DNA from: Bacteroidales bacterium
Lineage (GTDB): Bacteria > Bacteroidota > Bacteroidia > Bacteroidales > Tenuifilaceae
Direction: 5' to 3'
Assembly (NCBI GenBank): GCA_025361485.1
Contig: JANYLA010000074.1
Location: 19,948 to 83,947, forward strand
DNA length: 64,000 bases
Shown one piece after another: positions 29,552 through 38,564 of this stretch (positions are counted from its first letter, which is position 1; each line of letters begins with the position of its first letter). Below the pieces are notes generated by a model, which searched no databases, had not been told where the DNA came from, and worked only from the letters and a program-made list of their open reading frames with translations. The position numbers were made by a program, and so were the translations under genes.

Positions 29552-32125
29552 ATGTTTAGGTTTTTTCTTTCCTCATATAGTAAAGCCCTTTCCTCTTTTA
29601 ATTTTATTCTGTTTTTGTTTATCTCGTCAACAGCAAATATTAAGGCAGATATCATATATAGCCCCGACAGCATAAATAAGGTATTAAGTCAATCATCTGA
29701 TTCAACCAGATTAGAACTACTTTTAAAATCAGCAAATGACTTTAACAACTCCAATACCAATCTTTCAATTGAATACGCTAAAATTGCAATCGCCTTAGCT
29801 GAAAAACTAAAGAATCCTCAAAAACAGGTTGATGCAGAACTAATTATTGGAAAGGCGCTTTTCCTTAAAGGAGAATATACAAAAGCGATTGAACAGCTTG
29901 AGAACGCTCAATTACAAACACTCGCGATAGATGATAGTATCAATCTAATAGATATCTTTAGAATCTATTCATTAGTTTACACTAGAATAGGGGATTTTAA
30001 AAAAGCTTTAGAATATTCTGAAAAAGGATTCAACCTCATTGGAAAACTAAAACAACAGGATAAACTAGCTGATATCGTTCGCGAAACGGGAAACATTTAC
30101 TATTCTTTTGGTGAATATAAAATTGCACTAGATTTTTACGAGAAAAGTTTTACCAACAGTCAGACAAAAAACGACCAAATCGTTATGGCTAAAGCCTTAA
30201 ACAATATTGGTCAGGTCTACATCGATTTAGCTCAATACTCAAAAGCATTAGATTATCTTAATCGATCTCTTGTAATAAAAAACAAATTTGACAATACGCT
30301 AAGTTACACAATCACTTTGCACAACATTGGAACAATCTATTTTAGACAAAAAGATTACCCTAAAGCAATTAACTACTTTAAACAGTCCAACAGTATTTAT
30401 ACAAAGATTAATTATGTAGCTGGTATTTCTGACTCTTATCAATATCTTGGTCGCTCTTATCTTAAAACCAAACAATATCAATTATCTGAGGAGTCTTTCA
30501 CAAAAGCATTGGCTTTAGCGAAAAAAGCCCGTATTAAACCATTAATGGTAACAATATATTCAGGTTTATCAGAGCTTTATTCAGAAACAGGAAGGTTTAA
30601 CGATGCTTTCTTTTCTTTATCCAAGAGCAAGGAAATTAACGATTCCGTTTTTAGCGAAGAAAGACGAAATCTTCTAATGGAACTAGATGCAAAATATAAC
30701 CTACAGGCTAAGGAAAAACAAATAAACCTTCTTTCAAAAGAACAAGAAATTGAAAATATACAACGAAAAAAATTAGTGATTTGGAACATCCTACTAGCTT
30801 TCGCTGCATTTTTTTTAATCCTTATAATATACTTGATATACAGCAGGATGCGGTTCAGGGGAAAGATTAACCGCCAACTTCTTGAAGAAATTAATCAGCG
30901 AAAAATAGTTGAAGAGGAACTACATCGACATCAGGATCATCTGGAGGCTATTGTTGAGGATAGGACTAAAGATTTAAAAATTGCAAAGGATAAAGCTGAA
31001 GAATCTGATATGCTTAAAACAGCATTTCTAGCTAATATGTCGCACGAAATACGAACGCCAATGAATGCGATTATAGGCTTTTCAAACCTTCTCCTTGAAA
31101 AAGAAACATCTGAAAATGAAAGAAAAGATTATGTGAGACAAATTAGCTCCAATTCCGATATATTAATGAACCTAATAAACGATATCATTGACATATCAAT
31201 GATAGAATCGGGTCAAATAAAAATTAATAAATCGGAAGTTTGTTTGGCTGAAGTCATTCATGATCTTTCGGCATTATTCGAGCAGGAAAAACATAAAATA
31301 AACAAGGGGCATATAAGTATTTCCTTGGACTACGATCAAAATCTAAATAAACTTTTAATTATAGCCGATATCAATAGGCTCAAGCAAGTGTTGTCAAATT
31401 TGATATCTAATGCATTAAAGTTTACACACCAAGGATCCATTGTAATCGGTTTTAAACAGAGTAATGCGCATAAAATTATCTTTTTTGTTAGAGATTCGGG
31501 TATCGGGATTGCGCCCTCTCATCAGGAAGCAATTTTCGAAAGGTTTAGTAAGTTTAACTCTGAGTGCGAAACAATGCTTTTTCCGGGAACCGGTTTAGGT
31601 TTAACAATTTGTCGAGAACTTATTCAATTAATGGGTGGAAATATTTGGTTCGAATCGGAAATAAATAAAGGATCAACCTTTTTCTTTACTCTGCCGTACC
31701 TAAGTCTTAATGAATCGCATGAATTTGAGGAGACTCGCTCGTCCGAATCAACACCAGGACTTGATTTCAAAGGAAAAACAATTATTGTCGCCGAAGATGT
31801 AATCTCTAACTTCAAGCTAATTAAGGCTTTTTTAAAACTGGCAAATGTAAATCTTCTATGGGCAAAAGATGGAAAAGAGGTAATAGATATGCTCGAACTC
31901 CATACTGTAGATTTAATACTAATGGATATTCAAATGCCTGTTATGGATGGCATTCTTACAACAATCCAAATTAGGGGAAAAGGAAATAACACTCCTATTA
32001 TAATTCAAACTGCATATGCTCTAAACAACGAGAAAGATAAATGTTTCGCAGTTGGATGCAACGATTATATTACAAAACCTATTAATAAAGAGGAGCTACT
32101 AATTAAAATGTCAAAATATATTTAA
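29552..32125 (+). CDS. TPR-repeat hybrid histidine kinase with C-terminal receiver domain
   Basis: TPR array, TM, HisKA (MLKTAFLANMSHEIRTPMNAIIGFS), HATPase, REC (LILMDIQMPVMDGI). ORF start at 29453 lies in a terminator; MFRFFLSS at 29552 is preferred. Confidence 0.92.
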   Translation: MFRFFLSSYSKALSSFNFILFLFISSTANIKADIIYSPDSINKVLSQSSDSTRLELLLKSANDFNNSNTNLSIEYAKIAIALAEKLKNPQKQVDAELIIGKALFLKGEYTKAIEQLENAQLQTLAIDDSINLIDIFRIYSLVYTRIGDFKKALEYSEKGFNLIGKLKQQDKLADIVRETGNIYYSFGEYKIALDFYEKSFTNSQTKNDQIVMAKALNNIGQVYIDLAQYSKALDYLNRSLVIKNKFDNTLSYTITLHNIGTIYFRQKDYPKAINYFKQSNSIYTKINYVAGISDSYQYLGRSYLKTKQYQLSEESFTKALALAKKARIKPLMVTIYSGLSELYSETGRFNDAFFSLSKSKEINDSVFSEERRNLLMELDAKYNLQAKEKQINLLSKEQEIENIQRKKLVIWNILLAFAAFFLILIIYLIYSRMRFRGKINRQLLEEINQRKIVEEELHRHQDHLEAIVEDRTKDLKIAKDKAEESDMLKTAFLANMSHEIRTPMNAIIGFSNLLLEKETSENERKDYVRQISSNSDILMNLINDIIDISMIESGQIKINKSEVCLAEVIHDLSALFEQEKHKINKGHISISLDYDQNLNKLLIIADINRLKQVLSNLISNALKFTHQGSIVIGFKQSNAHKIIFFVRDSGIGIAPSHQEAIFERFSKFNSECETMLFPGTGLGLTICRELIQLMGGNIWFESEINKGSTFFFTLPYLSLNESHEFEETRSSESTPGLDFKGKTIIVAEDVISNFKLIKAFLKLANVNLLWAKDGKEVIDMLELHTVDLILMDIQMPVMDGILTTIQIRGKGNNTPIIIQTAYALNNEKDKCFAVGCNDYITKPINKEELLIKMSKYI

Positions 32126-32129
32126 GATT

Positions 32130-32645
32130 TTACTCTTCTATGTTTTTGGTTTTATCCTTTTTCCCCTTAATTACCCACTTGTCCTTAACATAAACTTGCC
32201 TTTCAATAGTTTGATCAAGGGAGATAAAGGTCTCAGTGTTTGCAATTCCGGGTATATTTTGTATTTCCCTAACAAGAACATCCATAAGATGCTCATTATC
32301 CCTACAAAATATTTTTAGCAAAAGAGCAAAAGAGCCAGTTATAAAATGACATTCAACAACCTCAGGCATTAATTTGAGTGCCTCGATTACACCATGGTAC
32401 TGATTTGATGCCGAAAATTGCACACCAACAAAAGCACAAACATCATAACCCAAAGCTTTGGGTTTGACATTCATCCTAGAACCGGCAATAATACCGGCAT
32501 CTTCCATTTTCTTAACTCGTTGATGAATTGCAGCACCAGATATTCTACATTCACGTGCAATTTCTAAAAAAGGCATTCTTGCATTCTTAACCAAATAGGA
32601 TAATATCTTTTGGTCAATAGCATCTACTTGATAATGGTCTGCCAT
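32130..32645 (-). CDS. Lrp/AsnC-family transcriptional regulator
   Basis: YQVDAIDQKILSYLVKNARMPFLEIARECRISGAAIHQRVKKMEDAGIIAGSR and RAM-like C-terminal domain. Confidence 0.94.
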   Translation of the reverse strand: MADHYQVDAIDQKILSYLVKNARMPFLEIARECRISGAAIHQRVKKMEDAGIIAGSRMNVKPKALGYDVCAFVGVQFSASNQYHGVIEALKLMPEVVECHFITGSFALLLKIFCRDNEHLMDVLVREIQNIPGIANTETFISLDQTIERQVYVKDKWVIKGKKDKTKNIEE

Positions 32646-32796
32646 TTTAATTACGATTTAAAATATTATTGACTATAAAAATAATGATTTGTAAGATAAA
32701 ATATATGTAAATGTACGAAATTTTTTATCTGCTATTTTCAAATTATTTGTTTACGTTTCGTATTACAAATAAAAGCTATATCTGCAAACAATTAAA

Positions 32797-32824
32797 AAAG
32801 CCATATCAATAAATGATATGGCTT
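32797..32824 (-). terminator. Stem-loop terminator after the GNAT gene
   Basis: AAAGCCATATCA-ataaa-TGATATGGCTTT; minus strand continues into TTTTTTAATTG. Confidence 0.7.
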
Positions 32825-32849
32825 TACTTCCTAACAAAAGGTTATATTT

Positions 32850-33332
32850 CTATAAATGTTTAGAATATATTATTTTATCATCATTTAAGTCATAAAAATC
32901 TTTAAGCACTGCCTCTTTAAAATATTCGTGTTTTTCATAAAACCCCTGAGTTGGAATATAAAGAGGTTTCGAGGAGGTTTCGATGTATAATACTCGGCCA
33001 CCCATTGATTTTACCTTCTTTTCGGTTTCTTTCAGAATTAGCGATCCTACTCCCTTTCCTCTGTAATCATCATGGGTTGCAATCCAGTAAAGATCGTAGC
33101 TGTTCTTTGTGCAAGCAATGGTACCATAGCAAGCGTATGAGATGGTCCGTTCACCATCCATTGCGAAAACAAAAAAGTAGCTGCTTTCATCGCCTTTATC
33201 TATTGCCTCCTCAACAAGTTCTAGGGCTACAGGAATTTCATGATCCTGAAAGAAACCCGATGAATGTATGATTTCTCGAACCCTTTCTACATCATCGGCT
33301 AATGGTTCAAACCTTAAAGTATAGCTGCTCAT
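32850..33332 (-). CDS. GNAT-family N-acetyltransferase
   Basis: YWIATHDDYRGKGVGSLILKETEKKVKSMGGRVLYIETSSK. Confidence 0.9.
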   Translation of the reverse strand: MSSYTLRFEPLADDVERVREIIHSSGFFQDHEIPVALELVEEAIDKGDESSYFFVFAMDGERTISYACYGTIACTKNSYDLYWIATHDDYRGKGVGSLILKETEKKVKSMGGRVLYIETSSKPLYIPTQGFYEKHEYFKEAVLKDFYDLNDDKIIYSKHL

Positions 33333-34318
33333 AGTTTCAGTTTTTTAGATGGAATATCATTTATAATTCTTTCTATAGCTTCGCTAAAATCAATACCCGC
33401 TCTTTCACAAGCGGCATAAAATCCTCCGCTGTGCGAAATACAAGGGTTAACATTTATTTCAAGAACCCAGGGGTTGCCATCTTTATCGACTCTATAATCG
33501 ACTCGAGCATAACCATTCAATCTGAATACATCCCAACATCTACGGTTTAAATCGGTTAACTTTTTCAATAAGATTTCATCGCTTGAATTCATTTCAAATG
33601 TACGACGAGTATTGTTGTACTCAAAACTATCCTCAATCCATTTTGAGGCATAGCCCATGATTTTTGGTTTATCGCCTTCATAGCCATCAAAAAGAATTTC
33701 GGCATGGGGTAAAACCGTTGGACCGTTCTTACCAGCGAGGATTGAAATATTAAACTCTCGCCCATCGATAAACTCTTCAATAAAATGAGTTGCCGGATTA
33801 AGTTCTTTAACTGCTTTCTCTAAACCAGCTTCGTGCCACCAAAAAACACAATGTTCATCTAAACCTAAAGAGCCATCCTCCCAAATAGGCTTAACAATGT
33901 ACCTTTTCCCATTCTCAGGTTTAAATTCGCCCTCTCCATGATACCAATTCGCAGTTGGAACACCACCATTCTTCATTCTCTCCTTGGCTAGGGTTTTTGA
34001 GGATGTAATAAAAATCGTTTCTAAGGTTCCTCCGGTAAAAGGAATTTTTAATGAATTTAGTAGAGCTGGTGCGAGAAAAATCAAGTCTCCTTTATTGTCT
34101 ACACCCTCAACTAGGTTAAAAACAAAATCGGGTTTTACTCTAAGGAGCTCCTCCTCAACCTTCTTAAGATTTAGAGAGAATGTTTGTTTAGTATAAGTTA
34201 TTCCGAGCTTGTCAAAATTTTCTGCAACGATATTTACCTGTTCAAGCACATCTGCTTCATCAGGTCCAGCGTTCTCAGAAAGCTCGTTGTATAAAATTAC
34301 TGCCTTTAATTTGCTCAT
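33329..34318 (-). CDS. ATP-grasp ligase, D-Ala-D-Ala ligase-like (second copy)
   Basis: FVFNLVEGVDNKGDLIFLAPALLNSLKIPFTGG, KRYIVKPIWEDGSLGLDE, FIEEFIDGREFNISIL, ARVDYRVDKDGNPWVLEINVNPCIS. Confidence 0.88.
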   Translation of the reverse strand: MSKLKAVILYNELSENAGPDEADVLEQVNIVAENFDKLGITYTKQTFSLNLKKVEEELLRVKPDFVFNLVEGVDNKGDLIFLAPALLNSLKIPFTGGTLETIFITSSKTLAKERMKNGGVPTANWYHGEGEFKPENGKRYIVKPIWEDGSLGLDEHCVFWWHEAGLEKAVKELNPATHFIEEFIDGREFNISILAGKNGPTVLPHAEILFDGYEGDKPKIMGYASKWIEDSFEYNNTRRTFEMNSSDEILLKKLTDLNRRCWDVFRLNGYARVDYRVDKDGNPWVLEINVNPCISHSGGFYAACERAGIDFSEAIERIINDIPSKKLKL

Positions 34319-34324
34319 ATTGTA

Positions 34325-35302
34325 TTAGTTGATACGTTTTAACGCTGATTTCATAATCAAATCGATTAGCTGAATATAGGTTATTCCGTTTTTCCCAGCA
34401 AGCATAGGGAGATCGGAGTGCTCAGGATTTATCCCTGCTAAGGGATTAACCTCGATAAAGTTTGGAACTCTATTTGCGTCCATCTTTAGGTCAACCCTAC
34501 CACCATCTCGACATCCAAGGGTTCTCCATGCGCTAAGCGCAACCTCAATGCATTTTTTTTCAATATCTCCTGTGGCCATCGTATACTCAACAATGCCCTT
34601 CCAATTCTCTTTGGTGTGATATGAATATGTACTCTCCTTGGCCCTTTCGGTGATAATAATCTCCATCGCACCAATCACTCTTGCATCGTCGCCGGTTCCA
34701 ACAACGCCTACAGTAAACTCTCGACCAGGTAAATACTCTTCAATGAGCACAGGTTGCTTAAAGCGTTCCAAAAGTTCAAAACAAAGATTCTCTAGTTCAT
34801 CTTTTGAATTAACTTTGGAGCGACTATCGATTCCTTTTCCTGTACCTTCCGCAACCGGTTTTGCAAATAGAGGATAACTAAGATTCACATTAGCCAAATC
34901 AGACTGCTTTTCTACAATAATAAAATTAGCTGTTGGAATTTTACAATCTCTTATTACCCTCTTTGTTAATCCCTTATGCAGTGTTAATGAAAGCACTAGA
35001 GGATCTGAAAACACATACGGAATTTGATATACATCCAACAAAGCAGGAACTTGAGCTTCTCTTCCTATACCGTACATTCCTTCAGCAATATTAAACACTA
35101 GATCCCATCTAGTTCCCACATGCAGGGCTTTTATTAAAGCCTTTACATTTCCAATGCGCTGTGTTTTATATCCTAACTCCGTTAATGTATTTTCAACAGA
35201 ACTAATAGTTATTTCAGAATCAAATTCAGCAGTTTCTTCCTCGGAATAACCCTCTTTCAAATAGTCGCTGCGCAAATCGTATGTTAGACCAACTGTTATC
35301 AT
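34325..35302 (-). CDS. ATP-grasp ligase, D-Ala-D-Ala ligase-like (first copy)
   Basis: LVFNIAEGMYGIGREAQVPALLDVYQIPYVFSD, LFAKPVAEGTGKGID, LIEEYLPGREFTVGVVG, GGRVDLKMDANRVPNFIEVNPLAGI. Confidence 0.88.
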   Translation of the reverse strand: MITVGLTYDLRSDYLKEGYSEEETAEFDSEITISSVENTLTELGYKTQRIGNVKALIKALHVGTRWDLVFNIAEGMYGIGREAQVPALLDVYQIPYVFSDPLVLSLTLHKGLTKRVIRDCKIPTANFIIVEKQSDLANVNLSYPLFAKPVAEGTGKGIDSRSKVNSKDELENLCFELLERFKQPVLIEEYLPGREFTVGVVGTGDDARVIGAMEIIITERAKESTYSYHTKENWKGIVEYTMATGDIEKKCIEVALSAWRTLGCRDGGRVDLKMDANRVPNFIEVNPLAGINPEHSDLPMLAGKNGITYIQLIDLIMKSALKRIN

Positions 35303-35379
35303 ATTATATAATGATTATCTGATTATTATATTTCGAAAATATTATCCCTATTTAAAAAATATCGAATTTATAAAAAGTA

Positions 35380-35420
35380 ACCCCATTCGGTATGCACAAA
35401 ATGCATATTACGAATGGGGT
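35380..35420 (-). terminator. Stem-loop between kamA-like gene and ATP-grasp genes
   Basis: ACCCCATTCG.TATGC...GCATA...CGAATGGGGT; minus strand runs on into ACTTTTTATA. Confidence 0.65.
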
Positions 35421-35439
35421 GGGGTTTATCTATGTATAG

Positions 35440-36714
35440 TTAAAAATCAGGGTAGGTGTAAATTTTATCCTCGTAGTTTTTCAAGAAGATCTCTCCATTA
35501 TCAGAACCCTGAAAATATTCGGGAAGTAAAGGTATTTTACCACCACCACCTGGTGCATCAATAACAAATGTAGGTACTGCATACCCAGATGTAAATCCTC
35601 TTAATCCTTTAATGATTTCAAGCCCTTTTGCTACATGGGTTCTGAAATGACCCGAGCCTGGGATTGGATCGCATTGATAAAGATAATAAGGTCTGACCCT
35701 TATTTTTAAAACACCATGCATAAGATCTTTCATGGTATCCAAATCATCATTTACACCTTTCAGCAGAACAGTTTGGCTACCCAATGGAATTCCAGCATCG
35801 GCAAGTCTACCGCATGCTTCGGCTACCTCAGGGGTAAGCTCATCGGGGTGGGTGAAGTGGATGCTCATATAAAGCGGATGATACTTTTTAAGCATATTGG
35901 CCAAGGTTTTGGTAATACGCTGTGGAAGTACCACAGGAACTTTCGTTCCAATCCGAATCATCTCAACATGTGGAATCGATCTGAGCGATGATAGTAAATA
36001 CTCAATGTGTGGATCGGGCATTGTGAGAGGATCTCCTCCTGAAATAAGCACATCGCGTATTTCGGAATGATCCCTAATATACTGTAAAGCGGGTTCCCAC
36101 GCTTTTATACCAATATGACATTTATCTTTTGCCACCATGTGTGAACGGGTGCAATAGCGGCAATATGCTGAACAAAATCCGGTTGACAGGAATAGCACTC
36201 TATCGGGATATCGGTGAACCAAGTTAGGTACAGGACTATGGTGTTCCTCTCCAAGTGGATCCTCCGATTCGCCTTTTGAAATTGTAACCTCTTTTACAGT
36301 AGGAACCATCGTCCGGCGTAAAGCCTGGAGTGGATTTTCAGCAGATAGCAAACTTGCATAGTAAGGTGTTATCCTCAAAGGCAGGGCATACTTATCATTG
36401 TCGATAGCAAGTAGCTCTTGTTCTGAAAGGTTGAGGATTTGGCGAAGCTGGCTTATAGTAGTAATACCATTCTTTACTTGCCACTGCCACGAGTTCCAAT
36501 CTTTCTCGGTTGCGGAAGGATAATGCTTTGATAAAAAATCGAGGGATTTTTGGCTTGTCCCAATTCTTTCGTTTGATAAACGCGCTCCAACTTTGTTGAA
36601 GCGGATTGACACCTCAGCTTCGTCGGTGCTGAGGTCGATGATACTCGGAGGCTCGTCCTCCTCTGAGAATTCGTTGATCATGTAAACTAGCTTTTGCTGC
36701 TTTTGATTGTCCAT
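35440..36714 (-). CDS. Lysine 2,3-aminomutase-family radical SAM protein (KamA-like)
   Basis: LVHRYPDRVLFLSTGFCSAYCRYCTRSH (CX3CX2C), PLGEEHHSPVPNLVHRYPDR, YLYQCDPIPGSGHFRT, PTFVIDAPGGGGKIPLLPEY. Confidence 0.93.
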   Translation of the reverse strand: MDNQKQQKLVYMINEFSEEDEPPSIIDLSTDEAEVSIRFNKVGARLSNERIGTSQKSLDFLSKHYPSATEKDWNSWQWQVKNGITTISQLRQILNLSEQELLAIDNDKYALPLRITPYYASLLSAENPLQALRRTMVPTVKEVTISKGESEDPLGEEHHSPVPNLVHRYPDRVLFLSTGFCSAYCRYCTRSHMVAKDKCHIGIKAWEPALQYIRDHSEIRDVLISGGDPLTMPDPHIEYLLSSLRSIPHVEMIRIGTKVPVVLPQRITKTLANMLKKYHPLYMSIHFTHPDELTPEVAEACGRLADAGIPLGSQTVLLKGVNDDLDTMKDLMHGVLKIRVRPYYLYQCDPIPGSGHFRTHVAKGLEIIKGLRGFTSGYAVPTFVIDAPGGGGKIPLLPEYFQGSDNGEIFLKNYEDKIYTYPDF

Positions 36715-36751
36715 GGCTAGACGCTTAAAAATTAGTTTTAGGTTAATAATG

Positions 36752-36767
36752 CTTAGCTATTGCTAAG
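36752..36767. promoter_or_regulatory. Dyad in the kamA-like leader
   Basis: Perfect CTTAGC-TATT-GCTAAG inverted repeat about 40 nt 5' of the kamA start. Confidence 0.35.
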
Positions 36768-37057
36768 AATATTTTTAAAAACAAGTTGCAAATATTAACA
36801 TTTATAGAACCCGATGTGCTTTCAGATGCATTTATTTCAGTTGAAACGAAAAATAATTCGAAATCAATACTGTAACAAACTGTAATTCTTACTTATACAT
36901 CATTTTTCAAAAACAATAATTTTTATGCCAAATTACGTTTTGATGAAATATATGATACTCAATATGGGGTTGAAGAATTAACAATAATCAAAAGTTATTA
37001 ACAATTACCCGTGGTGATAGCAATAGATAAACATGTTATATTGATTTTCAATGATAC

Positions 37058-37087
37058 TTGCTGACTTTTAAAAAAATATTACCTTTG
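37058..37087 (+). promoter_or_regulatory. Bacteroidota-type promoter for tRNA-Arg
   Basis: TTG (37058-37060) - N19 - TACCTTTG (37080-37087), 16 nt before the tRNA. Confidence 0.7.
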
Positions 37088-37102
37088 CCGCTCAAACTAT
37101 AT

Positions 37103-37174
37103 GGCTCCATAGTTCAAGGGATAGAACGAAAGTTTCCTAAACTTTAGATTCCAGTTCGAGTCTGGGTGGGGCTA
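37103..37174 (+). tRNA. tRNA-Arg (anticodon CCT)
   Basis: Acceptor GGCTCCA/TGGGGCT, anticodon arm AAAGT-TTCCTAA-ACTTT, T-arm with TTCGAGTC. Confidence 0.9.
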
Positions 37175-37175
37175 C

Positions 37176-37209
37176 AAAAAAAGACTAGCAATCGCTAGTC
37201 TTTTTTTGT
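37176..37209. terminator. Bidirectional terminator between tRNA-Arg and deoC
   Basis: AAAAAAGACTAGC-aatc-GCTAGTCTTTTTTT: A-tract, stem-loop, T-tract, serving both convergent units. Confidence 0.85.
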
Positions 37210-37227
37210 AGCATTTCGATTCATCTG

Positions 37228-38016
37228 TTAGTATGGTCCTTGCGCTGTTCCGCCTGTTACCACTGCAATGCTCGACCCACAGCCTAGCCTAGTTGCTCCG
37301 GCCTGAATCAAGGCTACTGCTTTATTGTAATCGGTAATACCTCCACTTGCTTTAACGCCCATGGTTGGGCCAACAACTCTTCGCATCAATGCAATATCGG
37401 CAACAGTTGCACCAGCGGTTGAAAATCCTGTGCTAGTCTTAACAAAATCAGCATCGGCCTTCTTAGCAATCTCGCAGGCAAGAACTTTCTCCTCTTCAGT
37501 TAGTAAACTAGTTTCGATAATTACCTTTAAAATTGTGCTACTACGGCATGCCCGTTTAATTGCGCGGATATCCTCCTCAACAAGTTTTAGATTTCTCGAT
37601 TTTAGTGCTCCAATATTGATAACCATATCCAACTCGTTTGCACCATTCTCAATTGCATTGCGAGCTTCGAACGCCTTGCTACGAGTCTCCATCTCCCCAA
37701 GTGGGAATCCGATTACTGAGCAAATCTTAACCCCTGAACCTCTTAATCGTTTGGCAACAAACTCAACCCATCCAGAATTAACACAAACTGAGTAAAAGTT
37801 GTATTTAACAGCTTCATTACAAAGCTGCTCAAGCTGAGACTTTACAGATCCTGGCTTTAGTAAGGTATGATCGATATACCTTGCCAAATCTGTGGGTGAA
37901 ATTAATGGTTTTGCAACTTCCTTTGCAGTAGTTCCTTCCTTGCCTGATTCCATCTTTTCATTCAAGCGATTCATTACCTCTTTTGTGATTTTGTCAATCA
38001 AATCTTTGTTTTCCAT
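37228..38016 (-). CDS. deoC: BMC-associated deoxyribose-5-phosphate aldolase (DeoC) with N-terminal encapsulation-like helix
   Basis: YIDHTLLKPG, CSVIGFPLG, ELDMVINIGALKS, Schiff-base Lys in ADFVKTSTGFSTAGAT, GVKASGGI; extra N-terminal MENKDLIDKITKEVMNRLNEKM plus linker. Confidence 0.94.
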   Translation of the reverse strand: MENKDLIDKITKEVMNRLNEKMESGKEGTTAKEVAKPLISPTDLARYIDHTLLKPGSVKSQLEQLCNEAVKYNFYSVCVNSGWVEFVAKRLRGSGVKICSVIGFPLGEMETRSKAFEARNAIENGANELDMVINIGALKSRNLKLVEEDIRAIKRACRSSTILKVIIETSLLTEEEKVLACEIAKKADADFVKTSTGFSTAGATVADIALMRRVVGPTMGVKASGGITDYNKAVALIQAGATRLGCGSSIAVVTGGTAQGPY

Positions 38017-38020
38017 TTTA

Positions 38021-38506
38021 TTATCTCAATTTTTCTACAGACATCATCTTATTAATACGTGGCCAGTGCCGTCCCCCTTCAAATCGCGTTTCGAGCCAAA
38101 GTTTGGCCATCGCGGTTAGCTCACTGGCTGAGTGTTGAGCAGTACCCATTGTTAGCACATTGGCATTGTTATGCTCGCGGCTATTAACTATTGTTTTTAA
38201 ACTCCAGCAAAGTGCTGCTCTGATTCCTCTTACCTTATTACAAACCATCGATGAACCGATTCCGGCAGCATCGAGCATAATTCCACGCTCACACTCACCG
38301 CTAACCACTTTTTTTGCAACAAGAACAGCAAAATCTGGGTAGTCAACCTTTTCGGTGCTATTGTTTGTACCAACATCAACAACAGTGTAACCAATTGTTG
38401 TCAGGTAGGTTTTTAGCATCTCCTTTGAATCATAGGAACCATGGTCGGCACCTATTGCAACTCGTTTTACCTGATCCGTTGTATTTGTATTTTCTGAATT
38501 ATTCAT
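38021..38506 (-). CDS. RpiB/LacAB-family sugar-phosphate isomerase (BMC-associated, catalytic Cys replaced by Asp)
   Basis: VAIGADHGSYDSKE, IMLDAAGIGSSMVCNKVRGIRAALCWS, REHNNANVLTMG, FEGGRHWPRI. Confidence 0.88.
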   Translation of the reverse strand: MNNSENTNTTDQVKRVAIGADHGSYDSKEMLKTYLTTIGYTVVDVGTNNSTEKVDYPDFAVLVAKKVVSGECERGIMLDAAGIGSSMVCNKVRGIRAALCWSLKTIVNSREHNNANVLTMGTAQHSASELTAMAKLWLETRFEGGRHWPRINKMMSVEKLR

Positions 38507-38564
38507 TATTGTATATTAACCAATCAGTTTATTTGATAACCTTAAAATCCTAAATACGTGCTAA

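Noticed and set aside
34325-35302. ATP-grasp proteins as the housekeeping D-Ala-D-Ala ligase
   Set aside because: Two diverged tandem copies coupled to a GNAT gene and no adjacent mur genes; assigned only to the Ddl-like family, not ddl.
35440-36714. KamA-like gene as EpmB modifying the EF-P encoded at 16314-16880
   Set aside because: No EpmA (PoxA/GenX) is visible, the gene sits with ATP-grasp/GNAT genes, and it has a long N-terminal extension. An EpmB role cannot be excluded but nothing here supports it.
37361-37795. Antisense ORFs over the BMC operon (37361-37795, 39342-39662, 39705-40052, 40626-40901, 41228-41686, all +)
   Set aside because: They lie opposite strongly recognisable deoC, AldDH, BMC-T and EutN genes and have low-complexity translations with no family motifs.
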